Shown: positions 24,859 through 33,869, numbered from the stretch's first letter. The stretch: DNA of 64,000 nucleotides from Micromonospora rifamycinica (GCF_900090265.1 NZ_LT607752.1:1798001-1862000); one strand, 5' to 3'. Made by a program: numbers and translations. Notes: generated from the sequence alone by a model not told the origin.

Positions 24859-27800
24859 TCAGGCTCCCTTCGCCAGGATCTCGCCGTCCCCGGACCCGGG
24901 GCGCGCGGTGCCGTCCCCGGACCCGGGGCGCGCGGCGAGCAGCAGCTCGGTGATGAACCCCGCGATGGCGGCCACCGTCGGCTGCTGCCAGAGCAGCGTG
25001 GTGGGCAGGTCGTGACCGAACCGCCGTTGCAGCCGTCGCCGGACGACCACCGTCATGACCGAGTCCATGCCCTGCTCGACGAGGGGCCGCCGGCGGTCGA
25101 GTTCGCCGGCCGACAACCGCATCTCGCCGGCGATCAGCCGGTCGGCCTCGTCGGCGACGACCCGGTGCAGCTCGTCCGGCGGGAGGCCGTCGAGATCGCC
25201 GGTCCCGGGGTCGCCGGCGTCGGCCGGGCCGTCGCCGGCCGGGCCCTCGACGCCGGTCAGGGCCGCGAGCAGCGGTGGTCGCGGTTCGTCCCCGGACGTC
25301 GGGCTGACCACCGTGTACGCGCCGGGGCCATGGCCGAACGCGTGCCCGACCGCCTCGAACAGCAGGCCCGGATCCACCGCGCCGGTGCCCGGCAGGTCGC
25401 CGGTCGGCCAGCCGATGCTCCAGGTCCCCCGGCAGCCGCTCGCCACCCGGTGCGCGGTGAGCGAGTCGACGTACGGGGCGACGGCCGCCCTCGCGTCGCC
25501 TGGTTCGGGCGACACCCGGGCCTCCAGCGGCACCGTGAAGAGCAGGAAGTCCAGGGCCTGCGGCGGGTGGGCGGCGTGCAGGGAGTCGATCACCGCGAGG
25601 GAGGCCCGCAGGTCCGGGGCGGGGGTGTCCGACGCCGCGTACACCACGCCGCGTACCGGGGGGAGGTCCCACACCTCGGGTACGAGGCTGCCGGTGCGTG
25701 CCCAGGCCGCCGCGTCGACCGGGGCGGTGACGACCGCGACACCGCGCCCTTCCAGGGTCCGCACGGCGGCGATCTCCGCGCGGCGGTCCCCGGTGGAGTC
25801 CCACTGCGCGCGGGGAGGCAGCGCCTGCTCGTCGAGCAGGACCAGGCGGCCGGCGCCGAGCCCGGCCAGCCAGTGCGCGGCGGCGATCCCGGCCGGGGTG
25901 AAGGCCCCGACGACGGCGTACGTGCCGTCGGCGCGTACCGGGGGTGGTACGCCGGTGCCGTCGAGGTCCACCCGGGTGAGTCGCGGCACCGCCGGCCCGT
26001 CCGCGTCGAGCGCGACCACGTCCTCGTCCGCCGCCCCGTCCAGCGCCGCCAGGAACGCCTCCGCCGCCGACCCGTCCCACGTCGGGCCGAGATCGACGGC
26101 GGCCACCCGCAGCCCGGGACGGCCGGCCCGCAGGGTGCGGACCAGGCCCCACAGGGGAGCCTGCCGGATGTGCGCGGAGTGGCTGCTGTCCCGGACGCCG
26201 GAGGTGAGGCACCAGAGCCGGGGACGGCGCTCCTGCGGCAGCCGGCAGACGGCCTCGGCCACGGCGTCGAGTTCCCGCTGTGCGAGCCCGGTGGCCACGC
26301 TCACCGGGCGGACGTGGTCGACCAGGCTCACCAGCACCTCGGCCGTCCCGTCGAGGAGGGGGGCGAGGGCTTCGACCCCCGTGGCGTCGGTCGCCGTGTG
26401 ACACGTGACGCCCGCGGCGGAGAGCCCGCCGGCCAGCCCGGCCAGCCCGGAGCCGACCAGGACGACGGTCCGGGTCACGGGGCGCGCGGCGGGGGCGTCC
26501 GGTGACCGCCAGGTGGTCGTGTGCACCGCCCGCCGCGCATCGGTCGCCGGTGCCGTCTCGCCGATCTCGGCGTAGCGCAGGCCGTCGACCCGGGCGACGC
26601 GCCGGCCGGCCGGGTCGGTCACGACCGCGTGGGTGACGCCGAGGCGCTCGTCCGCGAGCACCACGGTGACCGTCACCGTCTCCGGTGCGTCGCCGTCGAC
26701 CGCGATCAGGTCGGTGTCCACGGCCATCCGCAGCAGCGGTGCTCCGGGGAACACCGCCGGGGCGATGGACATGACCGCGTCGAAGGCGACCGCCCAGCTT
26801 CCGGCGCCGGTACGGCCGTGCGGCGCCTTCACCTCCGCGACGAGCACCCCGGCACCGCGCCGCAGCCGCTGCACGGTCCACTCGAAGCCGGTGGCCGGGA
26901 CGCCGACGGCCGCCAGCCGTTCACGGACCAGCCCCGGATCGGCGAACCCGGTGTCGTCGCCGACGCCCGGGGCGATCGGGCCACCGTCGAGGTCGACGTC
27001 GGTCGCGATCTCGGCCTGGGCGTTGAGCAGCCAGGTGTCCCCGGCCGGCGACCGCGACGCGAGCCGCAGCGCGCCGCCGTCGCGGACCACCTGGATCTCC
27101 CGGTGGTCGTTGGTGATCAGGGGCTGGCGCATCACCAGGCCGCCGAGGTGCGCGGGCCGTCCCCCGGCGTCGGCCCCGGCCGCCATGAAGGTACCCACCA
27201 GCACCGAGGCGGGGACGATCTCCACACCGTTGAGCGCGTGGCTGCCCGGGTACGGCCGGTTGTCGTCGTCGAGCCCGGTGCGCCACACCACCGTCGGGCT
27301 GCCCGCGATGGTCTGCCTGGTGCCCAGCAGGGTGTAGCTCCCGACGTCGTGGCCACGCTGCCGGGTCTGCGTTCCGTCGCTGGTCTCGCGCCACAGCCGC
27401 CGACGCTGCCAGGCGGTGGTGGGCAGGTCGGTCAGGAAGCCGCCGGGTTGCAGACCCGACCAGTCGACGCCGACGCCGGCGCAGTGCGCCGCCGCCACCG
27501 CCGCGAGCCAGGTCCGCGCCTCCGGCCGGTTGCGGCGCAGCGAGATGCCGGTGAACGCCTCGTCCATGCCCTGCTCGGCCAGCGTCTCGCCCACCGAGTG
27601 GGCGATCAGCGGATGCGCGGACACCTCGAGGAAGGCGTCGAAGCCGTCCTCGGCGGCGGCGCCGACGGCGGCCGCGAGCCGCACCGGCTGACGCAGGTTG
27701 GTCGCCCAGTAGGGGCCGTCGCTGGACGGGACGGTGCGCGGGTCGGGCAGCGCCGTGGAGTACATCGGTATCGTCGGCCGGCCGGGGCGCAGCCCGGCGC

Positions 27801-30036
27801 ACAGCTGCGTCAGCTCCTCCAGGAGGGGATCCATGTGCGGGCTGTGGAAGGCGATGCGGGCCGAGACCCGGCGGGCCTCGATGCCCTCGGACGGCCAGCT
27901 GTCGAGCACCTCCTGCACCGCGGGCAGGTCGCCGGCGAGCACTGTCGACACCGGCGACGCGGCGATCGCCGGTGACAGGTCGGCCCGCCCGGCGAGCCGC
28001 TGCGCGGCCTGGTCGAACGGCAGCGAGACCATCACCATGTCGCCCCGGCCCTCGGCCCGGGTGAGCAGCCGCGAGCGCCAGCAGGACACCCGGGCGCCCT
28101 CCTCGACGCTCAGCAGGCCACAGGTCACGGCGGCGGCGACCTCGCCCATCGAGTGGCCGATGACGGCGTCCGGGGTGACGCCCCGGCTGCGCCACAGGGC
28201 CGCCAGGCCCACCTGCATCGCGAAGATCATCGGCTGGATGCGGTCGACCGTCTCGAAGGTGCCGCTGCGGATCAGCTCCCGGGCGGTGAATCCGCTCTCG
28301 GCGGCGAACACCGGGTCGAGGACGTCGACGACCCTGGCGAACTCGGGCTCGGTCGCCAGCAGCTCCCGGCCCATGCCGCTCCAGTGCGAGCCGTGCCCCG
28401 AGAAGACCCAGACGAGCCGCCGCCGCGGGGTCGGCCCCGGCCGGACCACACCGGTGACCACACCGTCGGCCGGACGGTCCGCGGCCAGCAGGCGCAGGCC
28501 GGTGACCAGTTCCGCACGGTCACCGGCGACGATGCCCGCCCGGTGTGACTGGTGCGTACGGTGGCGGGCCAACGTGCGGCCGACCGCGCGCAGCGGCACG
28601 TCGGCGCTGGCCACGTGGTCGGCCAGCTCGGCGGCGGCCTGCCGCAGCGCCGCGCCGCCGGCCGCCGACAGCGGGTAGAGCCGTACCTCGTCGTCGTCGC
28701 GCGGGTCCGGTCCGGCGGTGGTCTCCGGGGCCTGCTCCATGACGAGGTGCGCGACCGTGCCGCCGTAGCCGAAGCCGGAGACACCGGCGCGGCGCGGGTG
28801 CGGCCGGCGCGGCCACCGCTCGGCCGACTCCGCGAGACGCAGCCCCGAGTCCGCCCACGGGATCTCCGGGTTGGGTCCGGTGGGCAGCAGGGTGGCCGGC
28901 ACCACCGCGTGTCGCAGGGCCAGCGTGGTCTTGATGACGCTGGCCACGCCCGCGGCGCCCTCCAGGTGGCCGATGTTGGACTTCACCGAGCCGACCAGGC
29001 AGGGCTCGTCGTCGGTCCGGCCCGCGCCGTAGACGGCGCTGACCGCGCTCGCCTCCATCGGGTCGCCGAGGCGGGTGCCGGTGCCGTGCGCCTCGACGTA
29101 GTCGACGGTGGCCGGGTCGATGCCGGCCTGCGCGCAGGCGCGGACCATCACGTGCTCCTGCGCCGCGCCGCACGGGGCCATGATGCCGTTGGTGTGGCCG
29201 TCCTGGTTCACGGCGCTGCCCCGGACGACGGCGAGCACCCGGTCGCCGTCGCGCTCGGCGTCGGCGAGCAGCTTGAGGACGACGACGCCGCATCCTTCGC
29301 CGCGGCCGTATCCGTCCGCGCTCGCGTCGAACGGCTTCGAGCGGCCGTCGGGCGCGAGCGCGCCGGCCGCACCGAGGGTCAGCGACTGTCCGGGGGAGGC
29401 GATCAGGTTGACGCCCGCCGCGATGGCCACGGTGCTCTCGGCCAGGCGCAGGCTCTGGCAGGCGAGGTGCACCGCCACGAGCGAAGCGGAGCAGGCCGTG
29501 TCCACCGCGATGCTCGGCCCCCGCAGGTCGAGGACGTGCGAGATCCGGTTGGCGGTTGCGCAGCTCGCCGCGCCGATGCCGGTCCAGGCCTCGATGCCGG
29601 GCAGGTCCTCCAGCAACCGGCTGCCGTAGTCTCCGCTGCACAGCCCGACGAAGACACCGGCGTCGGTGCCCGCCAGGGTGCGCGGCACGATCCCGGCGTG
29701 CTCCAGTGCCTCCCAGGTGACTTCGAGCAGGATCCGTTGCTGGGGGTCCATGAGTTCGGCCTCGCGGGGCGTGATGCCGAAGAACTCGGTGTCGAACTCC
29801 TCGATGCCGGTGATGAAGTTGCCGCGGGCGATGGCCCGCCGCATGGCGGAGGTGAACTCCGCGCCGTGGGCGGCGTACGGCGCCCACCGCTCCCACGGGA
29901 CGTCGCCGACGGTGCTGCGCCGCCCGCCGAGCAGGTCCCAGAACTGTTCCGGTCCGTAGACGTCCCCGGGCAGGCGGCAGCCGACGCCGACGACGGCGAC
30001 CGGGGCGGCCGGCCGGGGGTCGGTGGGCCCGGTCAT
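24859..30036 (-). CDS. Iterative type I PKS for an orsellinate-type aromatic acid
   Basis: A 1725-residue single-module PKS. The order is KS (Cys182 in [23 protein letters not shown]), AT (GHSMGE about 628 and AFHSPHM, malonyl type), DH-like (HALNGVEIVP about 932), a KR-sized region, and ACP (QGMDS about 1655). Architecture and length fit the actinomycete orsellinate/6-methylsalicylate synthases. The KR region is broken: the NADPH loop reads VVGAFTPAG, and the Ser and Tyr/Asn catalytic positions are replaced (LLFTV, then ARAAVAPYV). An unreduced product such as orsellinate or its ethyl homologue is therefore expected, not a salicylate. The start ATG 30036 overlaps the KASIII stop. It probably makes the homo-orsellinate that is chlorinated and esterified to rhamnose in fidaxomicin-type compounds. 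Confidence 0.93.
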   Translation of the reverse strand: MTGPTDPRPAAPVAVVGVGCRLPGDVYGPEQFWDLLGGRRSTVGDVPWERWAPYAAHGAEFTSAMRRAIARGNFITGIEEFDTEFFGITPREAELMDPQQRILLEVTWEALEHAGIVPRTLAGTDAGVFVGLCSGDYGSRLLEDLPGIEAWTGIGAASCATANRISHVLDLRGPSIAVDTACSASLVAVHLACQSLRLAESTVAIAAGVNLIASPGQSLTLGAAGALAPDGRSKPFDASADGYGRGEGCGVVVLKLLADAERDGDRVLAVVRGSAVNQDGHTNGIMAPCGAAQEHVMVRACAQAGIDPATVDYVEAHGTGTRLGDPMEASAVSAVYGAGRTDDEPCLVGSVKSNIGHLEGAAGVASVIKTTLALRHAVVPATLLPTGPNPEIPWADSGLRLAESAERWPRRPHPRRAGVSGFGYGGTVAHLVMEQAPETTAGPDPRDDDEVRLYPLSAAGGAALRQAAAELADHVASADVPLRAVGRTLARHRTHQSHRAGIVAGDRAELVTGLRLLAADRPADGVVTGVVRPGPTPRRRLVWVFSGHGSHWSGMGRELLATEPEFARVVDVLDPVFAAESGFTARELIRSGTFETVDRIQPMIFAMQVGLAALWRSRGVTPDAVIGHSMGEVAAAVTCGLLSVEEGARVSCWRSRLLTRAEGRGDMVMVSLPFDQAAQRLAGRADLSPAIAASPVSTVLAGDLPAVQEVLDSWPSEGIEARRVSARIAFHSPHMDPLLEELTQLCAGLRPGRPTIPMYSTALPDPRTVPSSDGPYWATNLRQPVRLAAAVGAAAEDGFDAFLEVSAHPLIAHSVGETLAEQGMDEAFTGISLRRNRPEARTWLAAVAAAHCAGVGVDWSGLQPGGFLTDLPTTAWQRRRLWRETSDGTQTRQRGHDVGSYTLLGTRQTIAGSPTVVWRTGLDDDNRPYPGSHALNGVEIVPASVLVGTFMAAGADAGGRPAHLGGLVMRQPLITNDHREIQVVRDGGALRLASRSPAGDTWLLNAQAEIATDVDLDGGPIAPGVGDDTGFADPGLVRERLAAVGVPATGFEWTVQRLRRGAGVLVAEVKAPHGRTGAGSWAVAFDAVMSIAPAVFPGAPLLRMAVDTDLIAVDGDAPETVTVTVVLADERLGVTHAVVTDPAGRRVARVDGLRYAEIGETAPATDARRAVHTTTWRSPDAPAARPVTRTVVLVGSGLAGLAGGLSAAGVTCHTATDATGVEALAPLLDGTAEVLVSLVDHVRPVSVATGLAQRELDAVAEAVCRLPQERRPRLWCLTSGVRDSSHSAHIRQAPLWGLVRTLRAGRPGLRVAAVDLGPTWDGSAAEAFLAALDGAADEDVVALDADGPAVPRLTRVDLDGTGVPPPVRADGTYAVVGAFTPAGIAAAHWLAGLGAGRLVLLDEQALPPRAQWDSTGDRRAEIAAVRTLEGRGVAVVTAPVDAAAWARTGSLVPEVWDLPPVRGVVYAASDTPAPDLRASLAVIDSLHAAHPPQALDFLLFTVPLEARVSPEPGDARAAVAPYVDSLTAHRVASGCRGTWSIGWPTGDLPGTGAVDPGLLFEAVGHAFGHGPGAYTVVSPTSGDEPRPPLLAALTGVEGPAGDGPADAGDPGTGDLDGLPPDELHRVVADEADRLIAGEMRLSAGELDRRRPLVEQGMDSVMTVVVRRRLQRRFGHDLPTTLLWQQPTVAAIAGFITELLLAARPGSGDGTARPGSGDGEILAKGA

Positions 30037-31067
30037 CACGCACTCTCCGGCGTACGGAGGATCCTGACCACGGCGCAGGCCAGGTTGATGCCCGGCCCGG
30101 TGCCGAGCAGCAGCATGTGCTGGCCCGGGAGCAGCTGCCCGGTGTCCACCAGGTGCTTGAGCGACAGAATGTGGTCGCTGGCCCCACAGTGTCCGATGGT
30201 CCGGCCGTAGTCCCACGACGACCTGGCCATCGGCAGGCCGAGCGGCGCCATGCACCGCTGCTCCACCACCTCGCGGGAGTAGTTCATGAACGCGACCCGG
30301 TCGAGGTCGGCGAACGCGAGACCGCACTCGGCGACCGTGTCCGCCACCGTACTGATCATCAGTTCCTGTGCCCTGGCGAGCGCCGCCATCCCGGCACCTC
30401 GGGCCATCACCTGCTGCTGGAAGCGGCCGGCGAAGCTGAGCGACCGGCCGACGGTGGCGGTCGGCGGGAAGAGCGGCTCGCCGCCCCGGTGCAGCTCCTC
30501 GGCCTCGGGCACGGTCACCGACGACACCGCGAGCAGCTGGGCGAAGCCGGGTTCCCTGGTGAGCACGAGGGCGGAGCCGGCGTCGCCGGCCACGGTGCCC
30601 GGGTTCATCCGCCAGCGGTCCATCATCGGGGTGCCGTAGTTGTCCGCCGCGACCAGCAGGGCGTGCCGGTGGCGGTCGTCCGCCCGCAGGTGGCTGACCG
30701 CGAGCATCATGGCGCTGAACATGCCGTTGCACCCCTGGCGGATCTCGACCGCGGGAACCTCTCCCCCGGTCAGGTGGCGCTGCAGGTAGGCGTGCGGCAG
30801 CCACCCGTCCGGCCCCTGGTGCCAGGTGCTGGCATAGAGCATCAGACTCAGCTCGGTCGCCGGGCGTCCGAACTGCTTGACCGCCTGCTGGGCGGCCCGC
30901 AGCGCCATCTCCGGCGCCGGCAGGTCGCCGGCGACCGCGGCACCCCCGAGCTGGTGGATCTCCACGTCCTCCGCCGGGTAGCGGCCGTCGTCGACCGCCT
31001 CCTGCACGGTCACCGTCGGCGGCAGGAAGGCGCCCATCCCACCGATGTAAACGTCTGGTGTGTGCAC
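30036..31067 (-). CDS. KASIII-like acyltransferase
   Basis: A 343-residue thiolase-fold protein like FabH, with the catalytic Cys in RQGCNGMFSA (about 112). Where FabH has HQAN and GNTSAAS, this protein has FMNYSRE and GHCGASDH. A Cys-His-Asp arrangement of this kind marks the CerJ/ChlB3 group, which transfers acyl groups from carrier proteins to sugar hydroxyls instead of condensing. The GTG start at 31067 was chosen because AGGAGG lies seven bases upstream. The stop overlaps the iterative PKS start. It should collect the aromatic acyl chain from the neighbouring PKS ACP and place it on a sugar (tiaF-like role); whether before or after glycosylation is unknown. Confidence 0.9.
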   Translation of the reverse strand: MHTPDVYIGGMGAFLPPTVTVQEAVDDGRYPAEDVEIHQLGGAAVAGDLPAPEMALRAAQQAVKQFGRPATELSLMLYASTWHQGPDGWLPHAYLQRHLTGGEVPAVEIRQGCNGMFSAMMLAVSHLRADDRHRHALLVAADNYGTPMMDRWRMNPGTVAGDAGSALVLTREPGFAQLLAVSSVTVPEAEELHRGGEPLFPPTATVGRSLSFAGRFQQQVMARGAGMAALARAQELMISTVADTVAECGLAFADLDRVAFMNYSREVVEQRCMAPLGLPMARSSWDYGRTIGHCGASDHILSLKHLVDTGQLLPGQHMLLLGTGPGINLACAVVRILRTPESA

Positions 31068-31149
31068 GGGCACGCCTCCTCGGGCAAATGCAATTCGACG
31101 GGAAGAAGCCGCTGTCAGGAAACGTACGAGCAGGGCCGATCGGCGCAAC

Positions 31150-31185
31150 ACCCCTAAGCTCGCGGACGACGCTCCTTCTAGGGGT
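31150..31185. promoter_or_regulatory. Putative LAL operator between KASIII and thioesterase operons
   Basis: ACCCCTAAG (from 31150) faces CTAGGGGT (ending 31185), with 22 bp between hexamers. It lies 83 bp upstream of the KASIII start and 69 bp upstream of the thioesterase ATG. Confidence 0.5.
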
Positions 31186-31253
31186 GGCGACCGCCGCGAG
31201 GAGCGGGATAGGAATATGCGGTAAACACCGCAGCCGATCGGAAAGCGCGTCTG

Positions 31254-32000
31254 ATGACCGAGGAAGAGAGCCGCTGGATTCGTCGATTCCATCAGTCCCC
31301 CGACGCAGAAATCCGGCTTTTCTGCCTACCGCACGCCGGCGGTTCGGCCAGCTATTTCTTCCCGATGTCGCGGAGCCTGACGCCGGCCGTGGAGGTGCTG
31401 CCGGTGCAGTACCCCGGCCGGCAGGACCGCCGGTTCGAGGCCTGCGTCGACGATCTGCACGAGCTGGCCGACCGGGTCTTCGCGGCGGTCCGCGGGCTGG
31501 CCGACCGGCCCGTCGCCTTCTTCGGCCACAGTATGGGCGCGGCGCTGGCGTTCGAGGTGGCGCTGCGGATGGAGGCGACGCTCGGGGTCAGCCCGCGGCA
31601 CCTCATCGTCTCCGGTCGACGGGCCCCCTCGACGTCCCGCGTCGAACAGGTGCACCTGCGCGACGACGACGGCATCGTGGCGGAGTTGCGCACGCTGAGC
31701 GGGACCGCGGACGACATGCTCGGCGACCACGACATCCTGCGCATGATCCTGCCGGCCATCCGGGCCGACTACCGGGCGATCGAGACGTACCGGGGCCGGT
31801 CGGACGGTACGGTGCGCGCACCGATCACCGTGCTCACCGGCGACGCCGACCCCCGGGTGTCGCTCGGCGAAGCCCACCGGTGGCGCTCGCACACCACCGG
31901 CGCGGCGGAGGTGCTCGTCTTCCCGGGCGGGCACTTCTATCTCAACGACTGCCGCAACGACGTGAACGGCGTCGTCGCCCGCATCCTCGCCGAAGCCTGA
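31254..32000 (+). CDS. Type II thioesterase
   Basis: A 248-residue alpha/beta hydrolase of the GrsT/RifR editing thioesterase family. It has LFCLPHAGGSASYF at the N-terminus, the nucleophile elbow FFGHSMGAALAFE, the acidic residue in TGDADPRVS and the C-terminal GGHFYL histidine. It removes wrongly loaded or stalled acyl groups from PKS carrier proteins. ATG 31254 has GGAAAG nine bases upstream. It stands alone on the plus strand, divergent from KASIII with a shared operator region, and is followed by a strong hairpin. Confidence 0.93.
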   Translation: MTEEESRWIRRFHQSPDAEIRLFCLPHAGGSASYFFPMSRSLTPAVEVLPVQYPGRQDRRFEACVDDLHELADRVFAAVRGLADRPVAFFGHSMGAALAFEVALRMEATLGVSPRHLIVSGRRAPSTSRVEQVHLRDDDGIVAELRTLSGTADDMLGDHDILRMILPAIRADYRAIETYRGRSDGTVRAPITVLTGDADPRVSLGEAHRWRSHTTGAAEVLVFPGGHFYLNDCRNDVNGVVARILAEA

Positions 32001-32084
32001 AGTGTCCGTCGCGCGGGCGTCCCCGGCGGGATCCGGCATCCGGATTTCCCACACCGTACGTCTGCGGGGGCACGCCCCGGCGCG

Positions 32085-32123
32085 GTACGCCGGCCGTCCC
32101 GGGGGGGTGGACGGCCGGCGTAC
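32085..32123 (+). terminator. Terminator of the thioesterase gene
   Basis: Perfect 15-bp arms (GTACGCCGGCCGTCC and its complement) enclose a 9-base G-rich loop, 85 bp after the thioesterase stop. Confidence 0.75.
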
Positions 32124-32215
32124 CCGTATCGGGGACCGGGCCGGGGAAAGAAACGCAACGGGCCACCGGACCGGTTCCTACCGCAACGACGGTACGGTAT
32201 CGACTGACCCGCCCG

Positions 32216-32234
32216 CCCCCTAAAGAAGCCCTTA
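32216..32234. promoter_or_regulatory. CCCCTA-like direct pair
   Basis: CCCCTAAAG begins at 32217 and a weaker CCCTTA begins at 32229, with the same 12-bp period as the pair in the PKS/P450 promoter. Support is weaker than for the neighbouring inverted pair. Confidence 0.3.
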
Positions 32235-32287
32235 CTTCGCGGGCCGGCACGTGGGCACGGAAATCGGCCACGACGATTTTCGTGACG

Positions 32288-32316
32288 ACCCCTAACTGTC
32301 GCACCCATTTAGGGGT
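32288..32316. promoter_or_regulatory. Putative LAL operator, sugar operon
   Basis: ACCCCTAAC (from 32288) faces TTTAGGGGT (ending 32316), with 15 bp between hexamers. It is about 320 bp from the C-methyltransferase but only 37 bp from the ATG of the dehydratase-like fragment. Confidence 0.5.
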
Positions 32317-32352
32317 TCCGATGTTTGCCACAGCCCGATGAATATGGGCGAC

Positions 32353-32463
32353 ATGACCAGACGGGCGCTGTGCACCGGCATTCGCGGCCGGGGACGCCCA
32401 CACCTCGCCGCGGCGCTGCCCGCCGGTGGCCACGGCGGGTGGGATCCGCGGTGCCCGGGCTGA
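32353..32463 (+). pseudogene. Decayed N-terminal fragment of a GDP-mannose 4,6-dehydratase
   Basis: A 36-residue frame from ATG 32353 to TGA 32461-32463 begins MTRRALCTGIRGRG. Laid without gaps against the start of the dehydratase at 22397-23425 (MSRRALITGITGQD), it matches at about 14 of the first 31 positions, including RRAL, TGI, G, LA, L, G and W. The NADP-loop residues GQDGSY are destroyed and the frame then stops. It sits at normal distance behind a cluster operator, as the original first gene of this operon would. Read as a remnant; chance similarity in GC-rich DNA is possible. Confidence 0.42.
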
Positions 32464-32634
32464 CCCCACCGGGGTACCGGCTGCTTCCCACCTGGTCAGC
32501 CAGGCGTGACTGACCAGCGGCGGTCCACCCGGTCGACGCGGCCGGACGGCACGACCGGGTGGACCGCCGGGCGGTCGGCGGCCATGACACGAAGCCAGGA
32601 CCGAGAAGCCACACGGGCCGAAAGGGTCAGCCGG

Positions 32635-33843
32635 ATGAACTGTCAGATCTGCTCCAGCAGGAAACTCGTACACGTCGTGTCGCTCGGGCACCACGCTCTG
32701 CCGGACGTCTTCGTGACACCGGCCGAGGCGACCGAGCCGTTCACCGTCTACCCGCTGGATCTCTACGTCTGCGGACAATGCTGGCTCGCCCAGATCGGCT
32801 ACCAGGTCGATCCCGACCTCCTCTTCCGGGACTTCGTCTACACGACAGAGTCGAATCCCGCCTCGAAACCGCATTTCGGCAGGCTCACCACCTCGCTGGT
32901 CGAGCGTTTCCAGCTCGGGAACGAGGATCTGGCGGTCGATCTCGCGAGCAACGACGGCACCCTGCTCGAACAGTACGACGGGCGGGTCCGGATTCTCGGC
33001 GTGGACCCCTCCTCGGCCACCGCCGGGGCGATGGCGAAGGGGGTGCCCACCATCGTCGACTTCTTCACCGAGGCCACCGCCAAGCACATCCTCGCGACCT
33101 GGCAACCGGCCAGGGTGATCACCACGATGAACGCGTTCGCGCACATCAAGGAGCTGGACGCCTTCATGGGTGGCGTCGTGACGCTGCTGGCCGAGGACGG
33201 CGTCTTCGTGAGCGAGTCGCACCACCTCCAGAACGTCATCACCGGGATGCAGTACGACCTCATCCATCACGAGCACCTCCGGTTCTACTCCCTGCGCCCG
33301 TTGACGGTGCTGTTCGACCGCTACGGCCTGGAGATCTTCGATGTGGAGGAGACCACGACCCAGGGCGGCTCCCTCCTCGTCTACGCCGGCCGGACCGGCG
33401 TCCGCCCGGTCTCGCCGAACGTCGGGCGGCTGCTCGCGCAGGAGACCGCCGCCGGTCTCTACTCGATCGACACCTACGTGGCCTGGGCGGCCCGGTTGGC
33501 GCAGTCGAAGCGGCGGCTGCTGTCCCTGCTGTACGACCTCAAGTCGCAGGGGGCGACGATCGCCGGGGTCGGGGCGTCCGCCAAGGGGAACACCATCCTC
33601 AACTACTGCGGCATCCGGCCGGACCTGCTCGACTACATCACCGACGGCTCCGAGCTGAAGCAGGGCAGACTCGCCCCCGGCTCGCTGATCCCGGTGACCG
33701 GCGATGAGGAGCTGCTCGACCGGCAGCCGGACTACGCGCTCGTCCTGACCGCGAACCTGAAGGACATCATCATCGGGAAACTGAGAGGAAAAGGGTACCG
33801 GGGCAGGTTCATCGTCGCCGGCGAAGTGCCTTCCACCGAGTAG
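32635..33843 (+). CDS. NDP-sugar C-methyltransferase, NovU family
   Basis: A 402-residue SAM-dependent enzyme. The N-terminus is the zinc-binding domain of the family (MNCQICSSRK and YVCGQCWLAQ, two CxxC pairs). A SAM domain with DLASNDGTLLEQY follows, then a C-terminal Rossmann-like part with GVGASAKGNTILNY. NovU/TylCIII-type enzymes methylate C3 or C5 of 4-keto-6-deoxyhexoses. ATG 32635 has AAAGGG about nine bases upstream. It is followed after 26 bp by a GDP-mannose dehydratase, so its substrate is probably GDP-4-keto-6-deoxymannose, giving the 5-C-methyl sugar of fidaxomicin-type compounds (TiaS2-like). Confidence 0.93.
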   Translation: MNCQICSSRKLVHVVSLGHHALPDVFVTPAEATEPFTVYPLDLYVCGQCWLAQIGYQVDPDLLFRDFVYTTESNPASKPHFGRLTTSLVERFQLGNEDLAVDLASNDGTLLEQYDGRVRILGVDPSSATAGAMAKGVPTIVDFFTEATAKHILATWQPARVITTMNAFAHIKELDAFMGGVVTLLAEDGVFVSESHHLQNVITGMQYDLIHHEHLRFYSLRPLTVLFDRYGLEIFDVEETTTQGGSLLVYAGRTGVRPVSPNVGRLLAQETAAGLYSIDTYVAWAARLAQSKRRLLSLLYDLKSQGATIAGVGASAKGNTILNYCGIRPDLLDYITDGSELKQGRLAPGSLIPVTGDEELLDRQPDYALVLTANLKDIIIGKLRGKGYRGRFIVAGEVPSTE

Positions 33844-33869
33844 ACGGCGACAGGTCTGAAGGGATTATC

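Larger units (their letters stand above)
32001..32634. other. Long intergenic region upstream of the C-methyltransferase
   Basis: 634 bp contain, in order, the thioesterase terminator, a direct pair of CCCCTA-like elements, an inverted ACCCCTA/TAGGGGT pair, and a 37-codon frame resembling the start of a GDP-mannose dehydratase. About 170 bp follow with no recognisable gene, rich in GGTCCACC-type words and with an inverted GGTCAGCCAGGC/GTGACTGACC stretch. Confidence 0.6.
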
